Shown here piece after piece: positions 25,230-35,673 of a stretch of 64,000 bases of DNA (positions within the stretch are counted from its first letter, which is position 1; each line of letters starts with the position of its first letter). Origin of the DNA: Nepenthes gracilis (Eukaryota > Streptophyta > Magnoliopsida > Caryophyllales > Nepenthaceae); the NCBI GenBank assembly GCA_033239525.1, contig BSYO01000005.1:26691341-26755340 (forward strand), in the 5' to 3' direction. The notes beneath the pieces are model-generated. The model was not told the DNA's origin, made no database searches, and worked only from the letters and a program-made list of their open reading frames with translations. The position numbers and the translations under genes are program-made.

Positions 25230-25577
25230 AGCTCTACTGCCACCTCCCACAATATTCAAACACACGAAAGCTGCAGAGAGATGGCTGCCGAAATGAGCGG
25301 ACGCTTTGGTGTACGTATAATTCAAGGAGGCGAGATTGTAAATTGCCCTTGGTTTTCAAGATAACTGAACGGAGGGGCATTGCAGTTACAGATGACGGGA
25401 CCCACACGCTTTGACCTAGCCTCCTTGACCACACCCCACCGCTAGTGGCAACTGCCGCTTGTGTACTATATCCGATAAAAATGGGGCTCTTTTGGACACA
25501 TAATCATGACCGTTAAATTAAGTAGATAATTTGATTGTTGGGTGTATTTATTTAAAATTTTATATAATATAAATTAT

Positions 25578-26330
25578 ATTCCTTTTAATATAATGATCAT
25601 AAAATACGGCGCAAAAGAAAAGTGGCAATAAGATATCGCCATCTTTACTTTTGAGCGATTGCCCAAGAGGCCCAAAAGCCCATTTAGTCCCTTGGACGTT
25701 TTTTAATTGTGGAGTAGTTCCAAGGCCATTACAAATGAAAATGTGGCTATTTGATTTTTACTAATATATCAAAAGAATGAATATTTTGACTATAGAAATA
25801 AAGATATCTTTCGAATTATGCTGACCAAAAGACTCGAAAATATACTAGTGGAGACAAAATTCCTTAATGATAACGCACAAGATGAGCTCTCCAATTTCGG
25901 GGTTCAATATTAATAATATAAACGTAAAATATAAAAAAATAGCATTTATTAATTTTTTAAAAAATTTGTTTAATTTTTTATATAACACTAAATACTTTTC
26001 TCAAAATTAGCTGGAGACACACACATATAAATATATCACGCCATTTTTTCAAGACGTTATTTTATTTTATTTTTAAGGAACGCTATTTTTCCGCCCGTCT
26101 GACAACAGCAAATCAAGACTTTCTTCATTTGACGCACGACATGCCATAAAAGACCATAGCGGCTATTTTCTAAGGTACCATCATTCCCGACATGGACGGT
26201 GAGTCGAAAATTCCCTATTGCACTTGGCATGATTGATTTAAAAGAATCCCTAAGCACGCATTAATATTTGACCTTGATTGTTTAAAATTTCTCCTTTATA
26301 AATACCCGAGAAAGCTCTTGCCTCGGGACC
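25578..26330. other. Mosaic zone: element 2 LTR interleaved with host sequence
   Basis: Short runs matching the 3' LTR (for example cccaagaggcccaaaag near 25,660 and accatcattcc near 26,177) alternate with runs matching host DNA at 24,023-24,600 (the 355-bp block 25,735-26,090, then aaaagaccatag near 26,148). The host pieces stay in their original order. Confidence 0.7.
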
Positions 26331-26622
26331 CTTTTTATTTCTTTCCCAAAAAATAAGGAAAAAAATGAAGTATATTTAGCTTCCAAATGAGAAAGCCCTC
26401 AAAAGAAGAGAGATTAAGGAAAGAAAAAGGGAAGATATTTCTTGTAGATAGTAAGACTTCCACCCATAGTGAAGTATTTCTAAAGGCTCAGAGTCTCGTG
26501 GTTTTTTTTTCCTATTTAAGAGGAAGGTTTTCACGTAAAATTCGGTTTTAATCTCTCCTTCTTCACATCTTACAATTTCGAACACTTGTGTTGCACGTGA
26601 CCCCGCGATCCGAAACGCAACA
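26331..26622 (+). repeat. Element 2, 5' LTR, cleanly matching 3' part
   Basis: This matches 31,925-32,227 closely, including gagaaagccctcaaaagaag and the tttaagagga...cacgtaaaattcgg motif. It ends gcaaca at 26,622. Confidence 0.85.
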
Positions 26623-26641
26623 TTGGTGTCGTCTGTGGGAA
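26623..26641 (+). promoter_or_regulatory. Element 2 primer-binding site
   Basis: The sequence ttggtgtcgtctgtgggaa directly follows the LTR end. It resembles the tggcgccg-start binding site common in plant Ty3 elements, with two C-to-T changes. The primer tRNA cannot be named with certainty; the first nine bases of the common form fit tRNA-Asp. Confidence 0.65.
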
Positions 26642-26643
26642 CT

Positions 26644-27244
26644 ATGACAAAAAGCTCACAACTCCCTGCCGTCACAGAACAACAAATGCTCAGAAGATGA
26701 TGAGCAGACAAGACAGGATGTCCACGGGGAAGATGGGACCCTTCGATAGGTGCCCCCCCATCGTTATATAGCTTTACGAAAAAGCAAAATCTAGTACTAG
26801 CGTGCGCAAGGCGGTGTGAAGAAGGTGGAACCGATCAAAAATTACCCTCGCGAAAGAGTGGAAAAGAAATCAGGGGACATATCCCGAAAGTTTGCGTCCA
26901 GCAGCGCCCCAGGAACGACAAGCTGCGCGAGCTCCTGTCGAGTTGATGGACTACCTCAAAGAAAGAAGTCCATGACCCAGGCCTCGACGAAGAGAGGACT
27001 CAAGAGGCTCTGGAAGACGGTCTTCGGTTCCAAGACCAACGAAGCAAGCCAGCCGAGAGGAAGAGAAGATCCCCTGCCTCTGAGAACAGGGAAAGAAAAA
27101 AGAAGTGGCGCAATCCCAAGACCCATGGACCTCTCTTGGCGGAGAGCGAGCCGAACGAATGGTCCTCGGAGGAGGCGGGCCATCGAGCCCACTGCTCTCA
27201 CCAGTCCTCACCAACATCCCGAGGCGGATCCGGACGATTCTTGA
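26644..27244 (+). pseudogene. Element 2 gag remnant
   Basis: An ATG three bases after the primer-binding site starts MTKSSQLPAVTEQQMLRR, then a stop. Downstream, polar Arg/Lys/Glu-rich coding fragments persist in mixed frames (longest 26,816-27,244). The sequence stops being element-like near 27,230, before the capsid region. The call depends on position, since little primary sequence is recognisable. Confidence 0.55.
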
Positions 27245-27530
27245 GACACGAAAGGTGTTGAAGAACCCTGCCGAAATGGCGGACGGGGGAATGTACGTAT
27301 AATTCATGACACCGGGACTAAGCTTCAAGCTTGGTTTCGAGATTCTTTGAATGGAAAGCTATCTCGACCGTTACAGATGACGGGACCGGCCGCCGACCTA
27401 GCCTCGCAGCCACCCACCGTTAGTGGCAAAAGGCCGCATTGGGTACGGAACACGCCGGAAAGATAAAAATGGGTGCGCGTTTTGGACACATAATCATGAC
27501 CGTTAAATTAAGCGGATAGATGCCAAGGCC
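27230..27530. other. Host-derived patch inside element 2
   Basis: This matches 25,240-25,530 (the 5' side of small gene 3) with scattered differences. Shared runs include gtacgtataattca and ttttggacacataatcatga. It replaces the place where pol should begin. With the mosaic zone at 25,578-26,330 it forms a second, gapped copy of host bases 24,023-25,530 in the same order. Confidence 0.75.
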
Positions 27531-27714
27531 CAAGCATGCGTCAATTAGGACTCAGGGGACTAATGTAACGTGAGGATTCAGAATAGCCCTGGAGGCCACC
27601 CAATGTAACACGTGTACCTGAATGAAAGCGTCCCTTCATTATGTCTGTTACAATGTATTCTCATGCTCCCCCATTAACATCAAGACAACTCACAGCTCAA
27701 ACCAAAAATTCAGC
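27531..27714 (+). other. Element 2 sequence between host patch and tandem repeat, unassigned
   Basis: No coding similarity is visible. It presumably derives from the region 3' of pol, judging by position before the tandem repeat. Confidence 0.4.
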
Positions 27715-28355
27715 TGTGCCCGAGCGATCCTAGAGGTCAAATTCTAAAACTCTTGCCGTGCCGAGCGGCCCAGAGGTCGACTCCTAAAACTGGCTAGAGT
27801 CCCGAGCGGCCCCAGGTCGAATCCTAAAAATCTCTGGCTATGCCCGAGCGGCCCCAGAGGTCGAACCCTAAAAACTAACAGCCCGAGCGGCCCTGGTCAC
27901 GATTAAAACTCTACTGCGCCCGAGTGGACCTAGAGGGTCAAATTTTAAAACTCTACCGTGGTCCGAGCGGCCCTGAGGTCGTCGCCAAAACTTACTGCAC
28001 TCCGAGCGCCCTGAAGGTCGAAAAAAACTCTACTGTGCCTCGAACGGCCCCGAGATTGATCAAAATTCCTCCAAATTGAATTCTAAAAACACGGCGAGCA
28101 AGCCCAGGTCGTGACCCAAAAACTCCTGGCGATTCGAGCGGCCCTGCAGGTCGACTCGACACACTACATCCAATGCCAAAGGACTTGAGAGGTTAAAAGG
28201 CTAGAGAATCATAAAAGGATCATGCGTTAGGCTAAGGGCAAGACACTTAGCAACACACTATAAGAAAAAACTCGGTCCTTCCCGAGCGACCCCACAGGTC
28301 GTATTATAAAAACTCGACCCCGTCCGAGTATCCCAGAAGATCGAGCTCTAAGGAT
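27715..28355. repeat. Degenerate ~40-bp tandem repeat in element 2
   Basis: A dozen or so imperfect units of 35-42 bp, each with cccgagcggcccc, gaggtcga and ctaaaactc. In coding orientation these match the 40-bp unit of element 1 (ccgagcggcccaagaggtcg, then aaaactcgg). The array sits at the same place, 3' of pol and before the antisense gene. It is more decayed than in element 1. Confidence 0.88.
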
Positions 28356-28565
28356 TTCGTGCAAAGCCATGCAATTCAAGAAGTCAGAAGGCAGCACAAT
28401 CCTTGAAGGCAAACGCTCAAAGCTAAAGACAAGGCGCTGTGCATCGCGTCGCCAAAAAAAAATAACACTTGTACAAACAAGGCAAAAAAGTCCAGAACAC
28501 AGATTTTATTTATAAAGAAAAATTTATGTACAATATTATGACAAAGGAACAAAAGAGACAATGAG

Positions 28566-30581
28566 TCACGGGAGCCCCTCTTGGCTCCCCTGTCCTCGAG
28601 CCTCCTGAGCTCCTGAAGGCCCCGCCTGGTTCGTCGGATCAGACTCCTCGGGCGTAAGAGGTTCATTTTCAGGCCCTACCCGAGAAGACCCAAGGAAAGG
28701 CCTCCCAGTAACGCCGTATAAGTCTCCTGCGCTTAAGGCACCGGCGTTCCTGGGATCGAGGACTGCCGTAGGAAACCGCGGATAAATCAGTCGCAGCACT
28801 CGGCAGCACATGCGAATGATCTCCCAATACTTGCTGTCCAATAATGGAGCGATCTCCGCAGTCTGCACGGACGTCTTCAACCTCTCGCCCTTTCGAACAA
28901 CTCTCTCCCGGAGAAGCTCCTGCTGAAGCCGCTGCAGCTTGACAGTATCCTCCAAAGAGGTAACTTTCCTCTCTGCTTTAGCCAGCTTCGCTTCAGCCCG
29001 CTGCGCAGCTTCCCGAGCAGCCCTCAGTGACTCCATCTCTGAGCGGGACTGGGCGACCTCTCCCACCAGTTCATTGAGGCCTCCAATCAGATCATGGATC
29101 TGCAAACAGAAAAGCCCATCAATACACAGGCAACTGGAAGGAAGGAAAAGAAAAGGAGCGATGGGTTACCTTAGAAACGAGAGGATCATGCCCTGAGCCA
29201 CGTTCCCCAGGGGCCTAAGGCACCGCAGATGCCTCCTCAGGCACAGGCACCGCAGATGCCTCCTTAGGCACAGGCTCCGCAGCTATAAAAGGCACCAAGG
29301 AGCTTGCCCCAATGTCAGCATCTCCTGGAAGCTCAGACAGTTGTTAAGCTTGGACTGCAATCGGATGATCAGAAGGATCAAGGGACATCAGCTCAACGGC
29401 ACCAAACTCCTCAGCCTTGGCCACCTCTCGGACCATTTCAACCATCATTCCCCCCTCAGCGTCCACGGCAGAGTCCCCGCCTCCTATGTTCTCGGAAGGG
29501 TGATCAATCCTGCCCGAGACGTTATCAGGCAAATCAATGGGAACCCCGGACACGAGATCATCACTGGGAGGTTGGGCGTCCGAGGGCTCCACAATCTGTA
29601 CAATCGCCCTCGAGAACTCAGTGAGAGGGTCAGCTGTAGAGGCAAGGGCGAGACCTTCAGTCCCCAAGGACTCTGGTAAAGTACCAGTCTTCAACCTCTT
29701 AAAGAGAGGGGCAATCACATCATCATCGCCCAAATCATCGACGTTAAAGTCACCATCATCATCATCACAGGAAGGGAGCTCAACAACGGCCGTTGGACGT
29801 TTCAAACTCTCGGCCGAAAGGCTCCTTTCCGAGCGGTCAGCCGGACCCTCGATCCTCAGCGGCTCCACCCTCCATCTCGGTCTCTTTTTCTCGGACTTCT
29901 CGGCAGGAGTTGCTTCGGAGGCCTCGACCCGTGGTCCCACTTGGCCTCCTCAAAGTTCTCGGACGAGAACCAGATATTGCGCTTGTTCAGATGAAAGCCC
30001 CCGAGGTTGGGCAACACCAAGTCCGTGAACTCCTTTATGCTCTCTCTCTCGTCCTTCGAAGGATCAGAGCTACACTGGCTGGCCACTTTTCCTTAGCCAA
30101 TGGGGATGGCCCAATGCTCATGAACACCAAAGAAGAAGAATTTGTCATTTCACCGCTTCGTGGAGTCCGGGTTTTCCCCGCACATCAAGAAAAAGTCTGG
30201 GCGGGGGGTCATTGTGATCCAATCAAGGTTATGTGTGAAGCGAAACATAACCTTGACCGTAAGAACATTCAAGAGCTTCTCACAACACCGGAAGAAAACG
30301 CACAGAGATACCAAATACCTTACTGCATTTGGTTAGAGCCTAGCAAAAGGAACGCCAAGCGCCTTCATGATGTCATAGAGCTCCTCTGGCACAGGAAACC
30401 GAAGCCCACCTTTGAGGTGGACTTCATAAACGGTGATGAAACCGTCCTAAGGGCACCACACCCTGTCGTGCCACTCCGGAATCATCATGGCCACGGACTC
30501 AGGGATCCGAGATCGTACTCGAATCTCCTGGAGCATATCGAGCGTCATCGTAGAGGCGATTTTCCTCACTCCGGGCGCCAT
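28566..30581 (-). pseudogene. Element 2 antisense gene (aORF), two exons, decayed
   Basis: It is homologous to the element 1 antisense gene along its length. Exon 1 (30,581-29,170) starts MAPGVRKIAS and shows YEVHLKGGLRFPVPEELYDI, PNAVRYLVSLC, THNLDWITMTPR and NLNKRNIWFSSENFEEAKW-type landmarks, then an acidic region with an Asp run. The 70-bp intron (29,169-29,100) joins DPLVSK to IHDLIGG. Exon 2 (29,099-28,566) starts with a likely coiled coil (RAAREAAQRAEAKLAKAERK), then AEIAPLLDSKYW and AVLDPRNAG. At least six stops and a frameshift near 29,940 disable it. AATAAA on the minus strand lies at 28,510-28,505, about 60 bp past the stop codon. A 24-bp unit (gcctcctcaggcacagg type) is duplicated at 29,221-29,275. 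Confidence 0.85.
29100..29169 (-). other. Phase-0 intron in the element 2 antisense gene
   Basis: Donor tctaag|gtaacccat and acceptor ctgtttgcag|atc, with a pyrimidine-rich tract before the acceptor. It occupies the same codon position as the element 1 intron. Confidence 0.8.
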
Positions 30582-31114
30582 TGACGTCGAAAAGCAAAGG
30601 CAAAAGGACAAAGAAAGTTTCAGCAAATGAAGAATAAAGGCTTCGACACTTAGAGAAAAACGGAGGGCAGACGCTAAAATGGGGAGTGAAAGACGAGAAG
30701 GCCCTTAAATATTCTTGAAATTCAAAAGATGCGCACTCATTACCCTCGCCACGCGTCACTCGGCTATTTATCTCAGGAAAATGATAGCCTTGCCTTCCCA
30801 AGGCACCTGTCAGCGCGTCACTTCAGCATTTAATGCCCTGCAGAAACTCAAACAATGGCGCTGGAAAGGTCTCAGACTCGGAGGAAGTTCGGGAACAACT
30901 CTCCACCAAGCCTAGCGCCACATTTACTCCGAGGACATACATACACTCGGACTACGCCGAAAGGCCCCCAGAAGCCGACGGTCAGTAATTTTGCCTCCTC
31001 AGGAACGTCCTTTTTAAGCCACAATGCGCACGCGGACAACCATAGTAGGAAAAGATTAACATCCCAAGTAGGGCAATGACTTCATGCCAAACGGTCGAAG
31101 ACCTCGAACACCTT

Positions 31115-31128
31115 GACATGGGGGGCTA
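31115..31128 (+). promoter_or_regulatory. Element 2 polypurine tract
   Basis: The sequence catggggggcta lies directly before the 3' LTR start tgttgggtccc. It is the usual primer site for plus-strand synthesis. Confidence 0.8.
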
Positions 31129-32227
31129 TGTTGGGTCCCAATATAAAGGCCCATAAAACACGGCCCAAAGAAAGCGCCAAAGTGAAAAGCCCAGAGATAC
31201 GCCCACGGATCGAGAGGACAAACTGGCCCAAGAGGCCCAAAAGCACAATTTAGTCCCTTAAGCTGGATAGGGCTAACAAGCCCGAGAACGTAGGCTAGTG
31301 TCCCAGAAGCCAAAGTTACGGCAAAGGTCCGAGAGGTCCCAGGAGCTCGAGGACACCGCAAATGCCAAAGGCGTCCAGTGCGAGGGACCGGAATAAGGCT
31401 CGAGAATATTCCAAAGCCTCGATTAGTCAGAGATCATGGAAAGACCCGAGGACCCTCCACGAAGGACCAAAGATCTTCCGAAAAACAGACAATATCCGAG
31501 AGCTGCGTTCTTTAACGAGTCCGCAAACTCACAAAGAGGTCATGCACGCCACACAAAGACGAGGATTATCTCATACACGGTCGAAGAGCGCCCGACTAAG
31601 CAACTCACCGGGTTTCGAGGAACCCGAACCACTTCAAGACGCCATCTCCACAGAAGACACGCCTAGTCAAAATCAAGACTACAACGCCAGAGTCATACGC
31701 CCGACATGCTCAGGCCCTACCAGCGGCGCCAGCAACGTGTTTCCCTGCACACGCCATCATTCCTGACATGGACAGCGAGTCAGGTGGAAGGCTCCCTCAT
31801 GCACTTGGAATGATCAACAGGACAGTGGACAGCCTCTCGGCCACACGCCAGCTGCCATGTGTTCTCTCTCTAACAGCGCAATTTTTTCTATAAATACCCA
31901 ATGGAGGCTCTTGCCTCAGGACCCTTTTTTCCTTCCTCTTTCCCAGAAAAACGAAGGAGAAAAAGGAAGTATTCAGGAGCTTCCAAATGAGAAAGCCCTC
32001 AAAAGAAGAGAGATTAAGGAAAGAAAAAGGGAAGATATTCTCGAAGCTTCTACTTTGTAATACTTCCACCCATAGTGAAGTATTTCTAAAGGTCCAGAGT
32101 CTCGTGATTTTTTTTCCCATTTAAGAGGAATGTTTCCACGTAAAATTCGGTTTTAATCTCTCCTTCTTCACATCTTATAATTCCGAACACTTGTGTTGCA
32201 CGTGACCCCACAATCCAAAACGCAACA
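31129..32227 (+). repeat. Element 2, 3' LTR (1,099 bp)
   Basis: It starts tgttgggtccc and ends gcaaca. It carries a TATA-like ctataaatac near 31,890 and the tttaagagga...cacgtaaaattcgg motif near 32,120-32,150. Host sequence matching copy B resumes directly after it. Confidence 0.9.
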
Positions 32228-32961
32228 ATATCTAAAATTACATAATATTTTATTTAAATATTTATTAAAATATTTAAAATAATAATTTTACACAAAAAAG
32301 ATTATCTATACAATATGGTTTATAAATAGTAGGTTGAAAAAAAATCAAAAATTTTGAAATTAAGCGGGTTATTTTTATTAGTAATCTATTTGATGTAAAA
32401 ATTTTATCAGACCTTATTTTTTATAATACTCTTTTAAAATATTTATATATCTCACTTATATCATATAAAGTAAACAATCATCCAAACCTTGTAAATAAAA
32501 CGGTCTTATTTTAATTACGTACATAATTTTCTTACAATTAAATTTTCTCATCACTATTAGTACAAGATGATAGATCATTTATGAGCTGTCATAAGATTTT
32601 ATAATTTATAATCAACGTCATGTATGACCTAAGATTACATTAATCAAAAATTGTCACTAGATTACTGAAAACAATTATGAGATTTACTGTTAATTAAGAG
32701 TGATTAGCATTAATGACAACTCAAATCTTATAAATAAAGTATGGTCTCGGTGCTCATTACCTCCGATCACCATGCCAACTATATAAATTGTTTGATGTTG
32801 ATTGGTCAAAGTTGGGCAATTTTGTTGGGCTCCACAGAAGGGACATTAGTATCAGGTAACACTGTAGCTAATTAGTGGGAATGGGGCCGTTTCTCTATTG
32901 AAGTATGATTCAATGTATGATATTTTATAATATTAATGTCGTTAAAATTATCATTATTATT

Positions 32962-33764
32962 GCGTCCGTAAATTCCGGCCATGCGTGGGTTAGGATCCGA
33001 ATGAGTGTTCAGAGTTTTTTGGTACACTCGAACGGAATTCGTGTAATACAAATTTGGTTATCTTTTCAGACTTAGTGAGTGGTCCGGGATGTAAGAGAGA
33101 AGAGGAAAATGATGACATACCTGGATTTTTACGTGGAAAATCTCCCCGTGAAATACGGAGGAAAAACCACGGGACCTTAATTCGAGAATGAGCTTTACTA
33201 TGCTATTCAAAATTACAAGTAGGTTATAAAATACGCCCGAGACTTCTTTCTTTCTTTCCCTTTCTATGGTAGTTGAGGTACAATGAATATTTAGATTAGG
33301 AGAAAATTTAGAATTTTTTAGTTGAGTGCACAATTAATATATTTATAGTGTTTAGAAATATCCGTTAGAAGCTGTTCACGTGGGCTGGCGTGTGCAGGAA
33401 GCCGGCCGCCAACTCCCCCAATCCAGTCCTCTATGCCAGGTGCATAGCGTGCACGCTGAATGATTTCCTGTGGTGTCCCATCTGAAGTGATTGGTCTTGT
33501 GCTGTGGATCATTATTACTCTGACAGTCTGATAGATTTTAGCCATCAAATCTTACGGCGTGCCATTTTTGCAGGCTGAGTGGTGCCCACAGCCTTCCTCT
33601 GGTTCGTGGGCTCGAGTGGTCTCAAAAACTGTTATGCCGTTTGGGCCAATCCCAACGCTTGGGTCTCTTGAGCCTCCTGCGCCCGTTGAACCTCTTTGGC
33701 GCCAGGGTTTGACCGCTGGGAGATGGGCTTTGCCATTTGGGCCTTAAATACCAATACCCATCGG
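32962..33764 (-). mobile_element. Solo LTR (copy A only)
   Basis: An 800-bp insertion absent from copy B (flanks joined at about 56,168). On the minus strand it begins near tggtatttaaggcccaaatg, has a TATA-like actataaatata near 33,345, then cccgtggtttttcctccg and gattttccacgtaaaaatcc, and ends near ttacggacgcaa. No internal region or second LTR is present. A target duplication is not clear, so the edges are uncertain by some bases. Confidence 0.72.
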
Positions 33765-35146
33765 TTGTTTTGTTTAATTCTTTTAAATATTAATATTTAT
33801 TATATAAAAATTTAAAATATAAAAAAATAATTAAAACTTTATTGAAGGAGTTATTTTTATTATTCAAATATCGTCCGTTGATTTTTCTTCATTTAATAAA
33901 TGTGGGAAGTACGTCAAGGGGTTATTATATAGAATCGCATGGAAGCCCTTTCAAAATGGAGATGATTATTGGGTTTAAGATTGTCTAACAGTTTTCTAAT
34001 TTTATTTTTTAAAAATATAAAAAATTAAAATATCAAAGTATTAAAATATTTAAACTATAAAAAAATAAAAATATATAATCCTATTTTTTTTTAAAAATAA
34101 AAATAAAAAGGGGGCAAATATAAGAGACATTAATGCGTAAAATGGACCCTGCATTTAGTACATAAAGCTGTTTAATATCTTTTATTTTGAATAATTTAAA
34201 AAAAAAACACAATTTTTTAATCAAAAGTATCTTTTTGACATAATTCTAAAAAAAAAAAAAGGAATATTGAAGGTTTTCTTCTAACTATGAAGAAAGCACT
34301 AGAATTAGAATAAAACGTCAATAATTAGTAGAACTAATTAAGGTTTAATTAATTATATATATACAAATTTGCGCATAATTCACATGGGATAATTGCTTTA
34401 TCTAGTGGGTCACGGTTTCTTTGATAGATGCCTAAAGTGACTACCTTCAAGCCTTCTTTATGTAAGAGTGTATAACTAATTAAAATTTTATGATTTGTTA
34501 GGTTTAAATTGATCCGACAGTCTAGATTTATTTTTTTATATAAAAATTTAAAATAATTTTTTATTAGTTTTTTTAAAAAAATAATAATCCAAATACCCAT
34601 ATTATAAAAATAAAAAAAACTATTATTTTTTTTTAAAAATAAAATCTATAAATTAAATTAAACTGTTCAAACTAAGAAAAAAATTAAGCCATCAATAACG
34701 GTTTGATATATAAAAAACACTTTTTCACATTTATTTAAATGTTATGAGAATTTATATTGAAAAAAATTAAATTTTTAAGAAAAGTATTAATGTTATTTAG
34801 TTATTAAAGAAAAAGCAAAGAGGAAAAATATGTTATTAATACAAGAATCCGATTTTCTCCTTCATTTGTTTTGATCTTTTACTTAATTTTTAGTAAAAAA
34901 CTAATTTTTAATAAAATATAAATATTTGTACGTATATTTTTATACTATTTTTCCTGTAAAAACTTTTATTCAATTCAAACTCCAAAAAAATAATTTTTTT
35001 TTTTAAAATCGTTTAATATTTTCTTTCATCTGAATATTTCATTTACAATTAAATCAATTATTTACCCAAAAACTAAAGTGAAATATATTTTTCTTAAATC
35101 CGTTTCTTGACCAGGGAAAATTCAGCAGTTTTAGCTGGCTAGATGC

Positions 35147-35381
35147 GGATTGAGGGGGCGTCCTTCTCCCCAGTGAAGAAGGACCGTCCTTCTCTTAATC
35201 TAAACCGTTGGATATAAAATCCGACGGTTACGTGTTTTGAATGATTAAATTTACAATCGAACAGTCCACGTTATATTATCCATTCAAAACGTGTGGGCCG
35301 TCGGATTTTACATCCGATGGTTCAGATAAGAAAAAAAGGATGGTCCTTCTCCACAAGGGAGAAGGATGCCCCCCGGATCCA
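35147..35381. mobile_element. MITE, GAGAAGGA family, copy 3
   Basis: An element of 235 bp running from ggattgagggggcgtccttc to ccccccggatcca. It has a perfect 9-bp target duplication, gctagatgc, at 35,138-35,146 and 35,382-35,390. Copy B keeps the single site gctagatgc near 58,027. It is very similar to copy 1 (12,249-12,481) in reverse orientation. Confidence 0.9.
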
Positions 35382-35673
35382 GCTAGATGCCCGTATACAC
35401 TTTACAAAGGGATAACTTTATATGAAAAACTTTATAAAATTAAAAAAATAATAATAACTTCTCACTATGATGATATTTTAACATTATCCAGTCTGTTCTA
35501 AATAGCTGCTCTATGTGTTCACCAATTTACATACTTCTTCACCTCTTTACATAGCTTTTTAATCTACAGCCGTTAGGGCAGATAGCTAATTCCATTCACA
35601 AGTTCATCATTGTCGTTCACTAGGTCGTGACAACCCAAAATGCAGCTCTCACCGCTCCTCTTGCCACCTCCTA

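Larger units (their letters stand above)
22010..25577. repeat. Segmental duplication, copy A, second block
   Basis: This matches 51,262-55,157 in copy B, except that 23,930-24,415 and 53,155-54,055 do not correspond. It holds an old solo-LTR-like stretch and small gene 3. Bases 23,310-25,079 have no supported gene. Confidence 0.88.
25578..32227 (+). mobile_element. Element 2: pol-less Tat-like LTR retrotransposon
   Basis: In order: a disrupted 5' LTR ending at 26,622, a primer-binding site, a gag remnant, a host-like patch, a tandem repeat, an antisense gene, a polypurine tract and an intact-looking 3' LTR. No RT, RNase H or integrase sequence is present, so it depends on relatives or is a dead deletion product. 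Copy B joins the flanks at about 55,157. A clean target duplication is not visible because the left edge is scrambled. Confidence 0.85.
32228..35475. repeat. Segmental duplication, copy A, third block
   Basis: This matches about 55,158-58,195, interrupted by the solo LTR and MITE 3. Similarity fades near 35,475, at the last shared motif aaaactttataaaatta plus about 60 bp. Outside the insertions there is no gene I can support. Confidence 0.88.

Noticed and set aside
26816..27244. 142-codon Arg/Lys-rich frame as a host gene
   Set aside because: It lies between the primer-binding site and tandem repeat of element 2, where gag belongs, and has mixed frames.
27715..28355. CRISPR-like array of ~40-bp units
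   Set aside because: Units are imperfect and contiguous with no unique spacers, and they match the retroelement's tandem repeat. This is a plant sequence.
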